Shown: positions 35,337-42,523 of the stretch, piece by piece
Layout of the letters: every line of letters begins with the position of its first letter
Position numbering within the stretch: the stretch's first letter is position 1
Assembly (NCBI GenBank): GCA_964468755.1
Contig: CAYXWH010000006.1
Location: 1 to 47,313 of the forward strand
DNA length: 47,313 nucleotides
Source of the DNA: CAYXWH01 sp964468755
GTDB taxonomy: Bacteria > Chloroflexota > Dehalococcoidia > Dehalococcoidales > RBG-16-60-22
Direction of reading: 5' to 3'
Position numbers and translations under genes: made by a program
The notes under the pieces: model-generated
Told to the model about the DNA's origin: nothing
Databases searched by the model: none
The model's input: the letters and a program-made list of their open reading frames with translations, nothing else

Positions 35337-36047
35337 TCAGGTGGCGCCGATGGTTGTTAAATCTCCGGTATTCTCCAGATAAAGCCGCGCCAGGCTTACC
35401 CTGGGGTGCTGGTGGTCAAACATCAGGTCGGCGCGAAGTTTGCTGTACATATTATTCAGGTGATGGCGGACGGTCTTGGTATCAATGAACAGGGCTTCCG
35501 CTATGGCTACGTTGGAGTATCCTTCCGCGATTAGGCTCATTATCTCCAGCTCGCGGGCAGTAAATCCCTTTGATATCAGGGGAGTCTGTTTCTCGGTAAA
35601 CAGCAGGTTGGTAAGCCCGGGGTCAAGGATAACGTATCGTTCACTCACCGAGACGATGATGCGGTACAATTGCTCGGCACGTTCCAGTGAATGCCGCAGA
35701 AAGACTGCCAGGCCGCCACTGCCCCTTTCGGCAATCTTCCGCAACCGTTTGATACTTTTGGCATTATATACCGAAAAAAGCAGGACGACGCCAATATGGG
35801 GGAAATCGGCGCGGATTTGCAGCAGTTGTTCAACAGCCTGCCGGTCAAGCGATTTGGTGCCGAGCAGTAGCACGCTGGGCTGGAGTGTCGATAGCGTGTT
35901 CTTGATGAGCAGGGAGTTAACCTCAGATGAGATTCCTACCAGATTGGCGATGTTGGTTGAAGAAAAGATATTGATATAGAGCATACGGTAGATCTGATTT
36001 TCTTCGGCGATGTAGAGTGTCAGTGTTTTTACCGGTGCTGACCGCAT
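35337..36047 (-). CDS. LuxR/NarL-type regulator with pseudo-receiver domain (first of a pair)
   Basis: A 236-residue regulator. The N-terminal ~125 residues follow the receiver layout (LTLYIAEENQIYRMLYINIF; VLLLGTKSLDRQ), but the phosphoacceptor Asp is Gly and the acidic pocket is AEEN. The C-terminal LuxR helix-turn-helix is intact (FTARELEIMSLIAEGYSNVA, then TVRHHLNNMYSKL). The ATG at 36047 has AAGGGGG eight bases upstream. Two promoters precede it. Its paralogue lies at 36485-37198, and together they stand immediately before the archaellum locus, so they are candidate regulators of it. No cognate histidine kinase is nearby. Confidence 0.85.
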   Translation of the reverse strand: MRSAPVKTLTLYIAEENQIYRMLYINIFSSTNIANLVGISSEVNSLLIKNTLSTLQPSVLLLGTKSLDRQAVEQLLQIRADFPHIGVVLLFSVYNAKSIKRLRKIAERGSGGLAVFLRHSLERAEQLYRIIVSVSERYVILDPGLTNLLFTEKQTPLISKGFTARELEIMSLIAEGYSNVAIAEALFIDTKTVRHHLNNMYSKLRADLMFDHQHPRVSLARLYLENTGDLTTIGAT

Positions 36048-36161
36048 TTGTATGCCCCCTTATCTATAAACCATGTCTGGCATTTCTTTACCGGCTCATC
36101 ATATACGGACAAAAGACAAAATATGACAAATATATTGCCAGAGGTCATGCCTTATGCCAAA

Positions 36162-36190
36162 AATATATCATGTAGTTATGGGCAAGTCAA
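36162..36190 (-). promoter_or_regulatory. Promoter P1 of the first LuxR-type regulator
   Basis: Read on the minus strand: TTGACT (36190-36185), a 17-base spacer and TATATT (36167-36162). It lies about 115 bases before the start at 36047. Confidence 0.6.
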
Positions 36191-36197
36191 GGGGTAT

Positions 36198-36226
36198 AGT
36201 ATAAATATTTACTAAAAAAGTGACAA
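36198..36226 (-). promoter_or_regulatory. Promoter P2 of the first LuxR-type regulator
   Basis: Read on the minus strand: TTGTCA (36226-36221), a 17-base spacer and TATACT (36203-36198). It lies just upstream of P1, in tandem. Confidence 0.55.
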
Positions 36227-36484
36227 TTGACCATGCACTAGGGCTGGAAGATACCGGTGCCGTGCCGGCGGTACCGCTGAGTTATCAAGGCGCAGCCTGA
36301 AAGTGGTGTAGGCTTCCGGAGGGATTAGCAAACGGCGTTCGAGGAGTAACCAGAATGCGAATGCAGAGTCAGGGCAATTCCCCGGTTATCTCGATCGGGA
36401 TAGTTCTCGGAATGTATATCAAACAGAACAGATTGAAAGGCATAATGGCAACCATCGGTCTCGTTCGCTGAGTCAATCCAGTGT

Positions 36485-37198
36485 TTACTGCGGCACCGGG
36501 GTGGCGAGCAGCTTGCCCGTGGTCTCAAAGTAAAGTCGGGCGGCGCTCACTCTCAGGTGCTTGCCCCGGTAGTCGCCGAGAGCGGTGAGCTTGCTGTACA
36601 TATTATTGATGTGCCGTTGTACTGTCCGGATATCGATGCAGAGTGCTTCGGCGATTGACCCGTTGGTATATCCGCTGGCTATCAGATTGAGCACCTCCAG
36701 TTCCCGGGTGGTCAGTTCCTTTAAATACGGGTGCTCCATTTTTTCGGCAAACAGGAGACCGGCCAGTGCCGGGTCAAGAATCACGTGACCTTCATTGACG
36801 GAATTAATAATTCCGCAGAGCTGGTCGGTACGCTCCAGAGACTGACGAAGAAAGACAGCCATACCTGCCTGTCCCCGGGATGCCAGTCCGCGTAGCTGCT
36901 GGAGCCGGTCAGCATCATAGGTCAACAGCAGCAGAACAACACCGGTATGAGGAATATCGGCGCGGATCCGGGTCAGTTCGGTGATAATATCTTCATTGAG
37001 ACATCTCGTACCCAGTAGCAGCACCTTGGGGCTGAGTGTCGAGATGCGGTGTATGAGTGCCGGCAGGTCTTTACTGTCGGAGATTCCCAGAAGGTGGTAG
37101 TTGCTTTCCGGGGTAAACATTGACTTATATGCCTCCCGGTATATTTCCACTTCCTCGGCAACATATATAGTCACTGCCTTGGTTGTTATGTCCGGCAT
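36485..37198 (-). CDS. LuxR/NarL-type regulator with pseudo-receiver domain (second of a pair)
   Basis: A 237-residue paralogue of the regulator at 35337-36047, similar along its whole length (VLLLGTRCLNED against VLLLGTKSLDRQ; GRGQAGMAVFLRQSLERTDQL-like helix; HVILDPALAGLLF against YVILDPGLTNLLF). The phosphoacceptor position is again Gly, so it should not be phosphorylated there. The helix-turn-helix reads LTTRELEVLNLIASGYTNGS, then TVQRHINNMYSKL. GGAGG stands seven bases before the ATG at 37198. Its promoter would lie between the gene and the scaffold gap 130 bases upstream, or beyond the gap. The paralogue pair suggests a duplication with a divided role, perhaps in switching on surface filaments. 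Confidence 0.85.
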   Translation of the reverse strand: MPDITTKAVTIYVAEEVEIYREAYKSMFTPESNYHLLGISDSKDLPALIHRISTLSPKVLLLGTRCLNEDIITELTRIRADIPHTGVVLLLLTYDADRLQQLRGLASRGQAGMAVFLRQSLERTDQLCGIINSVNEGHVILDPALAGLLFAEKMEHPYLKELTTRELEVLNLIASGYTNGSIAEALCIDIRTVQRHINNMYSKLTALGDYRGKHLRVSAARLYFETTGKLLATPVPQ

Positions 37199-37546
37199 TT
37201 CTTTTCCTCCCTGAAATCTTGCTTCGCTGGTGGTTGCCTTGTTGTCGGCCTTCCCGGCAGTCGGCGGCAGGTTTAGCTGGTAGCGGTGTTATTGAGGCCG
37301 GCTTACAGGCACCGAGTAACTATCATGNNNNNNNNNNCACATATCAGTAGCTGTGCAGTGGGCTTTAAGTACCAAATATCGACGGCATATTGTGCCAAAA
37401 AACTGGGCGCTGGCTAACAGACGGCATTTAGTTAAAAACATGCATTGAAATGGAACCCAGCCTGATATCCCGCAGGTGATGTAGTTGTTAGAGTAAAAGG
37501 CGCCTGGCTGTAAGCCCGGTTGGAAACGAAAGGCAGGCTGGTGACA
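37199..37546. other. Intergenic region with scaffold gap, upstream of the archaellin genes
   Basis: About 350 bases that must contain the promoters of the second regulator (minus) and of the archaellin genes (plus). It is interrupted by the N run. I could not recognise a sigma-70- or sigma-28-type promoter to the right of the gap. Confidence 0.4.
37328..37337. other. Scaffold gap (10 N)
   Basis: Ten undetermined bases, a conventional placeholder for a gap of unknown size. The archaellum genes lie wholly to its right, and everything else lies to its left. Confidence 0.99.
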
Positions 37547-38125
37547 ATGGTAACAAAGAACCAGAGAGGCATCACAGGGCTGGAAACGGCAATCATACTC
37601 ATTGCCTTCGTTATGGTTGCCTCGGTGTTCGCGTACGTAGTTATGTCCGCGGGGCTCTTTTCTTCTCAGAAGGCGAAAGAAGCGGTCCACCAGGGACTTG
37701 AGGAGAGCAGCGGCAGCATGGAGCTTAGAGGCCATGTTCTCGCCGAGATGGTGGGCGGCTACGCCAAATACATCTATATGACGGTGAGCAGTGTTTCCGG
37801 GGGTGAGCCGATCGATTTCACCGGGACCGACAACGGTACCAACAAAATCATCATTTCATATAGTGATGCCTACAACCAATATCCTACGGTAAACTGGACG
37901 ATTAACAAGCTGGTCGCCATCAATCAGGACAACCTGCTTGATGAAAATGAACTGTTCCAAATTATAGTTGACCTTTCCGTAGTTACCGATAACGCCTCAT
38001 CTGAGGCGGAGAAGCTCGGTGCCTACAAGCGTTTCCTGCTGGAGGTGAAGCCGTCGAAAGGGGCGGTGCTTGCCATAGAGCGAACGCTTCCGGGCAGGGT
38101 TACCGAGCTGGTCAATCTGTACTGA
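37547..38125 (+). CDS. arlB: Archaellin (archaeal-type flagellin) 1
   Basis: A 192-residue filament subunit. The N-terminus is a class III signal peptide: basic MVTKNQRG, cleavage expected after the Gly, then the hydrophobic helix ITGLETAIILIAFVMVASVF and SAGLFSSQK. This is almost the textbook archaellin N-terminus of methanogenic archaea. The globular domain follows, and the C-terminus KPSKGAVLAIERTLP is the archaellin end motif. It diverges most among the four copies, both in the N-terminal helix and in DNA sequence, so it may be a minor or basal subunit. The start is the ATG at 37547; TTG at 37520 and GTG at 37541 are alternatives. It needs a prepilin peptidase (PibD/ArlK type), which is not in the window. 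Confidence 0.88.
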   Translation: MVTKNQRGITGLETAIILIAFVMVASVFAYVVMSAGLFSSQKAKEAVHQGLEESSGSMELRGHVLAEMVGGYAKYIYMTVSSVSGGEPIDFTGTDNGTNKIIISYSDAYNQYPTVNWTINKLVAINQDNLLDENELFQIIVDLSVVTDNASSEAEKLGAYKRFLLEVKPSKGAVLAIERTLPGRVTELVNLY

Positions 38126-38275
38126 GGAGGTCAGGGATAGTATGCAGCCATGAAGCAAGCTAGCTATAGGTATACCAGGGACAGGAACGGAAAGGAGGTG
38201 GTGGGAGACGCCGGTAGTAAATGAATTTCAGAAAGATGGTTAATTGGTGGTAACACTAGCAAGAGGAGGATGAAA

Positions 38276-39832
38276 ATGCCAAAAAAGCTTTTACCACACA
38301 TAAAGAGGTGTGAAAAGGGAATAACCGGGCTGGAGACGGCGATAATCCTTATTGCCTTTGTGGTAGTAGCCTCCGTATTCGCCTATACCGTGCTTTCGGC
38401 GGGGCTGTTTTCCACCCAGAAGAGCCAGGAGGCAGTATATGGGGGATTGGAGGAAGCCCAGAGCACCATAGAGCCCAAGGGAGGGGTGGTTGCCAACGGC
38501 GTTGCTGAATTGAACGATTGTGATTACCCGCTGGGGTGGGTAGCCGATACTGATGCCACCGTGACCCGGAATAGCTCGACCAAGATGGAGGGTAGCGCCA
38601 GCCTGCAGTGTGATATTCAGGCCGCAGCCACTGTTGGCGATGAGCTTGTCTACCATGCCATGGAGAGTATGGATTTGACTAACGGTGATACAGTGAGCTT
38701 CTGGATAAAAGCCGACAGCAACGTGAGCGGTAATGTTACCTTCTATCTGGCCACCGGGACTGATCTCAGCGGTACCCAGACCGAAAGTTACGTAGTAACC
38801 TGTACCGGGACCAACTGGGAGAAGCATTCGTTTGACCTCAGCGGTGGCAATGATGATGCCGCCGCCTACTACGGTATTTCCTTGAGCACTGATGCTGAGG
38901 GTACCTTCTACCTGGATAATGTAAGGTTTGATGATGTCGCCAGCTATAGCAGTGAAGAGGTCATTCTGAGCAGCTGTGACTATCCGTTGGGGTGGGTAGA
39001 TGATACCGATGCTACCGTGACCAGGGAAACAACGGAGAAGATGGAGGGTGTCGGCAGTATCAAGTGTGTTATCGGTGCCGCCATGGCTCAGGATGATGAG
39101 CCGGTCTACCATGCCATGAAGACCAAGGACTGGTCCAACGACGATACCATAGTCTTCTGGATAAAGGCTGATGCCGCCCTGGATGGTAACCTCACCTTCC
39201 ACCTGGCTACTAGCTCCGATCTTAACAGTACATCAACCGAATCGTATGTCATTGATACCGCCGGTACTGACTGGGAAAAACACACCGTTACCCTGAGCGG
39301 TGGCAATGATGACAGCGCCGCCTACTACGGTGTTTCGTTGAGCACTGATGCCGAGGGTACCTTCTATCTGGACATTCTCGAAACAGAAGCGAACTTCAGT
39401 GACAACAATGACCCCATGCTCGCCTATGCCAACCAGGTGGTACTGACTCTGGGCAATGCCCTGGGTGGTGAAGCGGTTGATTTCACCGCTACCACTGACG
39501 TGGATGGTGATGGCATTATCAGTGATGAGTCAACCAGAAACCACAAGGTAGTGGTCTCCTATAGTGACAGTTACAACCAGGTTACTGACCTTGCCTGGAC
39601 GAGAACATCTATCGGTCAGGATGATGGTGATTCCCTTCTGGAGATGAACGAAAAGTGCCAGATTACCATTGACCTTACCTATGTGAACAATAATGCCGGA
39701 CTGCTTGACCATAACAAGAAAGTAGCCTCCAATCATACCTTTACCATTGAGGTGAAGCCTCCTCAGGGTGCAGTGCTGGCGATAGAACGTACCATGCCGA
39801 TGAGAGTTCGGGATGTCAGCAGGCTGAACTAA
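38276..39832 (+). CDS. arlB: Giant archaellin 2 with two inserted beta-sandwich repeats
   Basis: A 518-residue archaellin, more than twice the size of its neighbours. After the class III signal (KRCEKG, then ITGLETAIILIAFVVVASVF) and the coiled segment (QKSQEAVYGGLEEAQSTIE), two tandem repeats of 152-residue period replace the start of the globular domain (about residues 80-370). Each has CDYPLGW, DTDATVTR, KMEG, FWIKAD, GTDW/GTNWEKH and YYG-SLSTDAEGTFYLD. This is the pattern of a carbohydrate-binding jelly roll. The archaellin fold resumes at about 375 (VVLTLGNALGGEAVDFTA) and ends KPPQGAVLAIERTMP. The start ATG at 38276 follows AGGAGG by six bases; ATG 38270 sits on that site. It is likely a decorated or adhesive subunit. 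Confidence 0.9.
   Translation: MPKKLLPHIKRCEKGITGLETAIILIAFVVVASVFAYTVLSAGLFSTQKSQEAVYGGLEEAQSTIEPKGGVVANGVAELNDCDYPLGWVADTDATVTRNSSTKMEGSASLQCDIQAAATVGDELVYHAMESMDLTNGDTVSFWIKADSNVSGNVTFYLATGTDLSGTQTESYVVTCTGTNWEKHSFDLSGGNDDAAAYYGISLSTDAEGTFYLDNVRFDDVASYSSEEVILSSCDYPLGWVDDTDATVTRETTEKMEGVGSIKCVIGAAMAQDDEPVYHAMKTKDWSNDDTIVFWIKADAALDGNLTFHLATSSDLNSTSTESYVIDTAGTDWEKHTVTLSGGNDDSAAYYGVSLSTDAEGTFYLDILETEANFSDNNDPMLAYANQVVLTLGNALGGEAVDFTATTDVDGDGIISDESTRNHKVVVSYSDSYNQVTDLAWTRTSIGQDDGDSLLEMNEKCQITIDLTYVNNNAGLLDHNKKVASNHTFTIEVKPPQGAVLAIERTMPMRVRDVSRLN
38519..39390 (+). repeat. Two 456-bp repeats inside the giant archaellin gene
   Basis: The codons of the shared CDYPLGW start at 38519 and 38975, an exact 456-base period. 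The two units share long near-identical blocks (for example around TGAGCACTGATGC and GAGGGTACCTTCTA) but differ elsewhere, indicating a duplication within the gene. Confidence 0.88.
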
Positions 39833-39897
39833 GGAGATAAGGGCAAATGAGTAAGCCGATTGAAATCAGAAATCCGAAAAAGGAAGGAGGCAGTAAA

Positions 39898-40554
39898 ATG
39901 CTAAAGAACATAGTGAGCCGGGGTAGCCGGGGAGAAAAAGGGATAACCGGGCTGGAGACGGCGATAATCCTTATAGCCTTCGTGGTAGTAGCGGCGGTGT
40001 TCGCCTATACCGTGCTCTCGGCCGGTCTGTTCTCTACTCAGAAGAGCCAGGAGGCGATTTATTCCGGGCTGGAAGAAGCCCAGAGCACTCTGGAAGTCAA
40101 GGGCAGCGTTATTGCCAAGGCGGAGAATACCGGTGTCAACGGTTATCTCAGCCAGATTACCTTTACGGTGTGCAATGCCCTGGGTGGCGAGCCGATTAAC
40201 TTTACCGCGCCCGTGGCAGATTCAGACAATACCGGGATTGCCGACTCCACCAGCAACAATGTGGTAGTAATCTCCTACATTGACCAGGACCAGCGTGTGG
40301 AAGACCTTTACTGGACCATTACCAAGTTGGGGAACGCCGACGACGATGACCTGCTGGAATTAAACGAGAAGTTCCAGATTATCATCGGGAATGACACCGC
40401 GTCTCAATCCGGAGGTAATCTGGTTAATGCCCTTAACCCTGACCTCACGGTCAGCAAGAGCTTTGCCATTGAGGTCAAGTCACCGGTGGGTGCGGTGCTT
40501 GCCTTTGAACGGATCACACCCGCCTACATTGACAGTGTCATAAATCTGAATTAG
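39898..40554 (+). CDS. arlB: Archaellin 3
   Basis: A 218-residue archaellin. Signal peptide region MLKNIVSRGSRGEKG, then ITGLETAIILIAFVVVAAVF and the same LSAGLFSTQKSQEAIYSGLE coil as copy 2. The globular domain has FTVCNALGGEPINFTAP, and the C-terminus ends SPVGAVLAFERITPA. I choose the ATG at 39898, eight bases after AAGGAGG; the frame from 39847 has no ribosome binding site and would make an unusually long leader. It should be processed after the Gly of EKG and built into the archaellum filament. At DNA level its first ~180 bases are close to those of copies 2 and 4. Confidence 0.92.
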   Translation: MLKNIVSRGSRGEKGITGLETAIILIAFVVVAAVFAYTVLSAGLFSTQKSQEAIYSGLEEAQSTLEVKGSVIAKAENTGVNGYLSQITFTVCNALGGEPINFTAPVADSDNTGIADSTSNNVVVISYIDQDQRVEDLYWTITKLGNADDDDLLELNEKFQIIIGNDTASQSGGNLVNALNPDLTVSKSFAIEVKSPVGAVLAFERITPAYIDSVINLN

Positions 40555-40659
40555 CCGTGTTCTACCGGGGCAGCGAGCGACAGGCAAGGTGTGTCCCGGT
40601 AGTCAACTGGCAGTGACACTTTTGCTGACCGGAAACAGTATGGAAGGAGGAAAGTCAAG

Positions 40660-41328
40660 ATGACTCGGAAGTTGATTACAGTACGCCGGGGAGAAAAGGG
40701 AATAACCGGGCTGGAGACGGCGATAATCCTGATAGCCTTCGTGGTGGTAGCCGCAGTGTTTGCCTATACAGCACTCTCCGCCGGCCTGTTCTCCACACAG
40801 AAGAGCCAGCAGGCAATCTATGCCGGACTGGAGGAGACGCAGAGCACCATGGAACAGGTGGGGTCAGTGGTTGCCTATAAAGGTGACGCCAATATCAGTA
40901 GCAGTGTGGGCAAGATGGAAATCACGGTAAAAAATGCCATGGCCGGCGGTGAAGCGATAGACCTTACCCCGCCGTATGCGCTGGCCGGCGGTGCGCTGGT
41001 TCCCAGCGGGCTGGAAAATCCGGCTACTATCGCTTTTAGTGATTCCGGCCTGACCATGGCTGATTGCCCGTGGACGCTCAGCTGGGTAGGTAAAAATAAC
41101 GATGACTACTATATGGAGACCAACGAGAAGGCGGTAATCACCGTCTGGTTTCATGACTATGATAGCTCGATCTGGTCTAACGGTAATCAAGCGGACGGAT
41201 TCCTGGGCAGCTACTATATAACTACTGACCACACCTTAACGTTAGAGATAAAGGCTGCCAAAGGAGCGGTACTGACCATCCAGCGTACCACGCCGGCCTA
41301 TCTGGATACGGTAATGGACCTCCATTAA
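40660..41328 (+). CDS. arlB: Archaellin 4
   Basis: A 222-residue archaellin. The class III leader MTRKLITVRRGEKG precedes ITGLETAIILIAFVVVAAVF and LSAGLFSTQKSQQAIYAGLE. The globular domain follows (KMEITVKNAMAGGEAIDLTPP), ending KAAKGAVLTIQRTTPAYLDT, the archaellin C-terminal signature. A good AAGGAGG stands before the ATG. It is the last of the four archaellins; a 135-base gap with a strong hairpin separates it from the motor and stator genes, which suggests that filament subunits are made in larger amounts than the rest. Confidence 0.92.
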   Translation: MTRKLITVRRGEKGITGLETAIILIAFVVVAAVFAYTALSAGLFSTQKSQQAIYAGLEETQSTMEQVGSVVAYKGDANISSSVGKMEITVKNAMAGGEAIDLTPPYALAGGALVPSGLENPATIAFSDSGLTMADCPWTLSWVGKNNDDYYMETNEKAVITVWFHDYDSSIWSNGNQADGFLGSYYITTDHTLTLEIKAAKGAVLTIQRTTPAYLDTVMDLH

Positions 41329-41345
41329 GGCTAAGAATTGATTAT

Positions 41346-41375
41346 GGGTGGGGGGTGGTTTGGCTACCCCCACCC
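41346..41375 (+). terminator. Hairpin between archaellin and motor genes
   Basis: A perfect 9-base G/C stem, GGGTGGGGG at 41346-41354 and CCCCCACCC at 41367-41375, with a 12-base loop. No U-tract follows, so partial termination or 3'-end protection of the archaellin mRNA is more likely than full termination. Confidence 0.5.
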
Positions 41376-41462
41376 GCTGAATCTCAGCGTAAGAAGCTGT
41401 AGGAGATGGGATGGTAAGCGGTTATAAGGTTCATTGCTATGCATGGATAACGGAGGTCTTTT

Positions 41463-41939
41463 GTGGACAAGGCCATAACTACAGCTTTACTTATTGTCGC
41501 CGGGGTGATTTGTATCATGTTTGTTTTCAATAGTGTCTATCCAGCAGTGAACCGTTCCAGCCAGGCTATGGTAAGCATGGCGGAAAAAATTGATGACCGG
41601 ATGAAAAGCCAGATTAATATTATACACGCATCAAATTCGTCCGACCGTAAGACTGTGTATGTCTGGGTAAAGAATGTGGGCACGTCGCGAATCCTTTCCA
41701 TTGAACAGAGTGACCTCTTTTTTGGTCAGGAAGGTGAGTTCTCCCGCATACCCCATGCTGATGACGCCGGCGGCGGTTACCCTCGCTGGGCATACACTAT
41801 TGAGAATGATACCGAATGGAAAAGCGGCGCCACGCTGAAAATCACCGTTTCTTATGAGTCTGACCCTGGAGCCGGGACGTACTTTGTCAAAATGGTGATA
41901 CCCAACGGCGTAGCTGACGAATACTTTTTCAGTATGTAG
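41463..41939 (+). CDS. arlG: Archaellar stator-like protein, ArlG-like
   Basis: A 158-residue protein with an N-terminal transmembrane or signal helix (ITTALLIVAGVICIMFVF) and a beta-sandwich domain. The pattern KSQINIIHASN followed by VYVWVKNVGTSRI resembles the archaeal ArlG (FlaG) domain. In archaea ArlF and ArlG form the stator complex that binds the S-layer and holds the rotating motor. Chloroflexota may have an S-layer but no outer membrane, so the same role is conceivable. The start is GTG at 41463 with GGAGG upstream. ArlF and ArlG are similar folds; the choice of G here rests on these few motifs. Confidence 0.6.
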   Translation: MDKAITTALLIVAGVICIMFVFNSVYPAVNRSSQAMVSMAEKIDDRMKSQINIIHASNSSDRKTVYVWVKNVGTSRILSIEQSDLFFGQEGEFSRIPHADDAGGGYPRWAYTIENDTEWKSGATLKITVSYESDPGAGTYFVKMVIPNGVADEYFFSM

Positions 41940-41953
41940 CCAGGGAGCAATCT

Positions 41954-42478
41954 ATGGAGACAGCCATCGTTTCTTTAATATGTATAGCCTTGATACTGGT
42001 CGGTGGGATGACAATGTCCCAGGGCTTTCTCGTATCGGTTGATAGTACCTCAAAGGCATTACAGGACCTGGGTGGCAGAGCTGAGGAAATGCTGAGAACG
42101 GAGCTGTCTCCGGTCACTGCCAATACCAGTGTTACCGGTACCATGTTATACGTGACACTTACCAATAACGGGCAGACCAAGCTGAATGATTTCAGCAAAT
42201 GGGATGTTATTGTCCAGTACCGTGATGGAGGTGACAATTGCCACGTGATATGGCTCCCGTATACCGAAGCTGCCGTGAGTGATAATGAGTGGACGAAGAC
42301 AGGAATCTACCTCAATGGGCAGCCGGAAACCCTGGAAGTTGGCATACTGAACCCCGGCGAGGAAATGAGGGTTGAGGCAAAGCTCAATCCAGCGGTGGGT
42401 GATAATACTACCAATCAGGTGATTCTGGCTACGCCCAGCGGCATAACTGCCTCTGGTGCCTTCACCCACCAGCCGTAG
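41954..42478 (+). CDS. arlF: Archaellar stator-like protein, ArlF-like
   Basis: A 174-residue protein with an N-terminal helix (AIVSLICIALILVGGMTM), a short coiled region (DSTSKALQDLGGRAEEMLR) and an immunoglobulin-like domain with MLYVTLTNNGQTKL and VGILNPGEEMRVEAKL. The TL-NNGQ--L then LNPGEE pattern matches the ArlF-type stator proteins of archaea better than ArlG. An AGGGAG precedes the start 14 bases after the ArlG-like stop, so the two are co-translated. It is expected at the outside of the membrane, contacting the cell wall or the S-layer. Confidence 0.6.
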   Translation: METAIVSLICIALILVGGMTMSQGFLVSVDSTSKALQDLGGRAEEMLRTELSPVTANTSVTGTMLYVTLTNNGQTKLNDFSKWDVIVQYRDGGDNCHVIWLPYTEAAVSDNEWTKTGIYLNGQPETLEVGILNPGEEMRVEAKLNPAVGDNTTNQVILATPSGITASGAFTHQP

Positions 42479-42523
42479 TCGTTACCGGTCACTTACTCTG
42501 GAGGATGGAAGGAAACAGACTTG

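Larger units (their letters stand above)
36048..36484. other. Intergenic region between the paired regulators, with tandem promoters
   Basis: About 440 bases between two minus-strand regulator genes. The right part is AT-rich and holds two good minus-strand promoters, listed separately. The frame at 36325-36528 is random-looking and overlaps the neighbouring gene, so it is rejected. Confidence 0.5.

Noticed and set aside
36325..36528. 67-codon minus-strand open frame between the regulators
   Set aside because: It overlaps the end of the second regulator gene out of frame and has no domain.
38291..39202. 303-codon minus-strand open frame
   Set aside because: It lies fully inside the giant archaellin gene on the opposite strand; low-complexity shadow of a well-supported gene.
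37547..41328. Type IV pilins of a Tad or bacterial pilus system
   Set aside because: The ITGLETAIILIAFVVVA helix, the GAVL-I-RT-P C-terminal motif and the neighbouring ArlH-like ATPase fit archaellins, not Tad or type IVa pilins.
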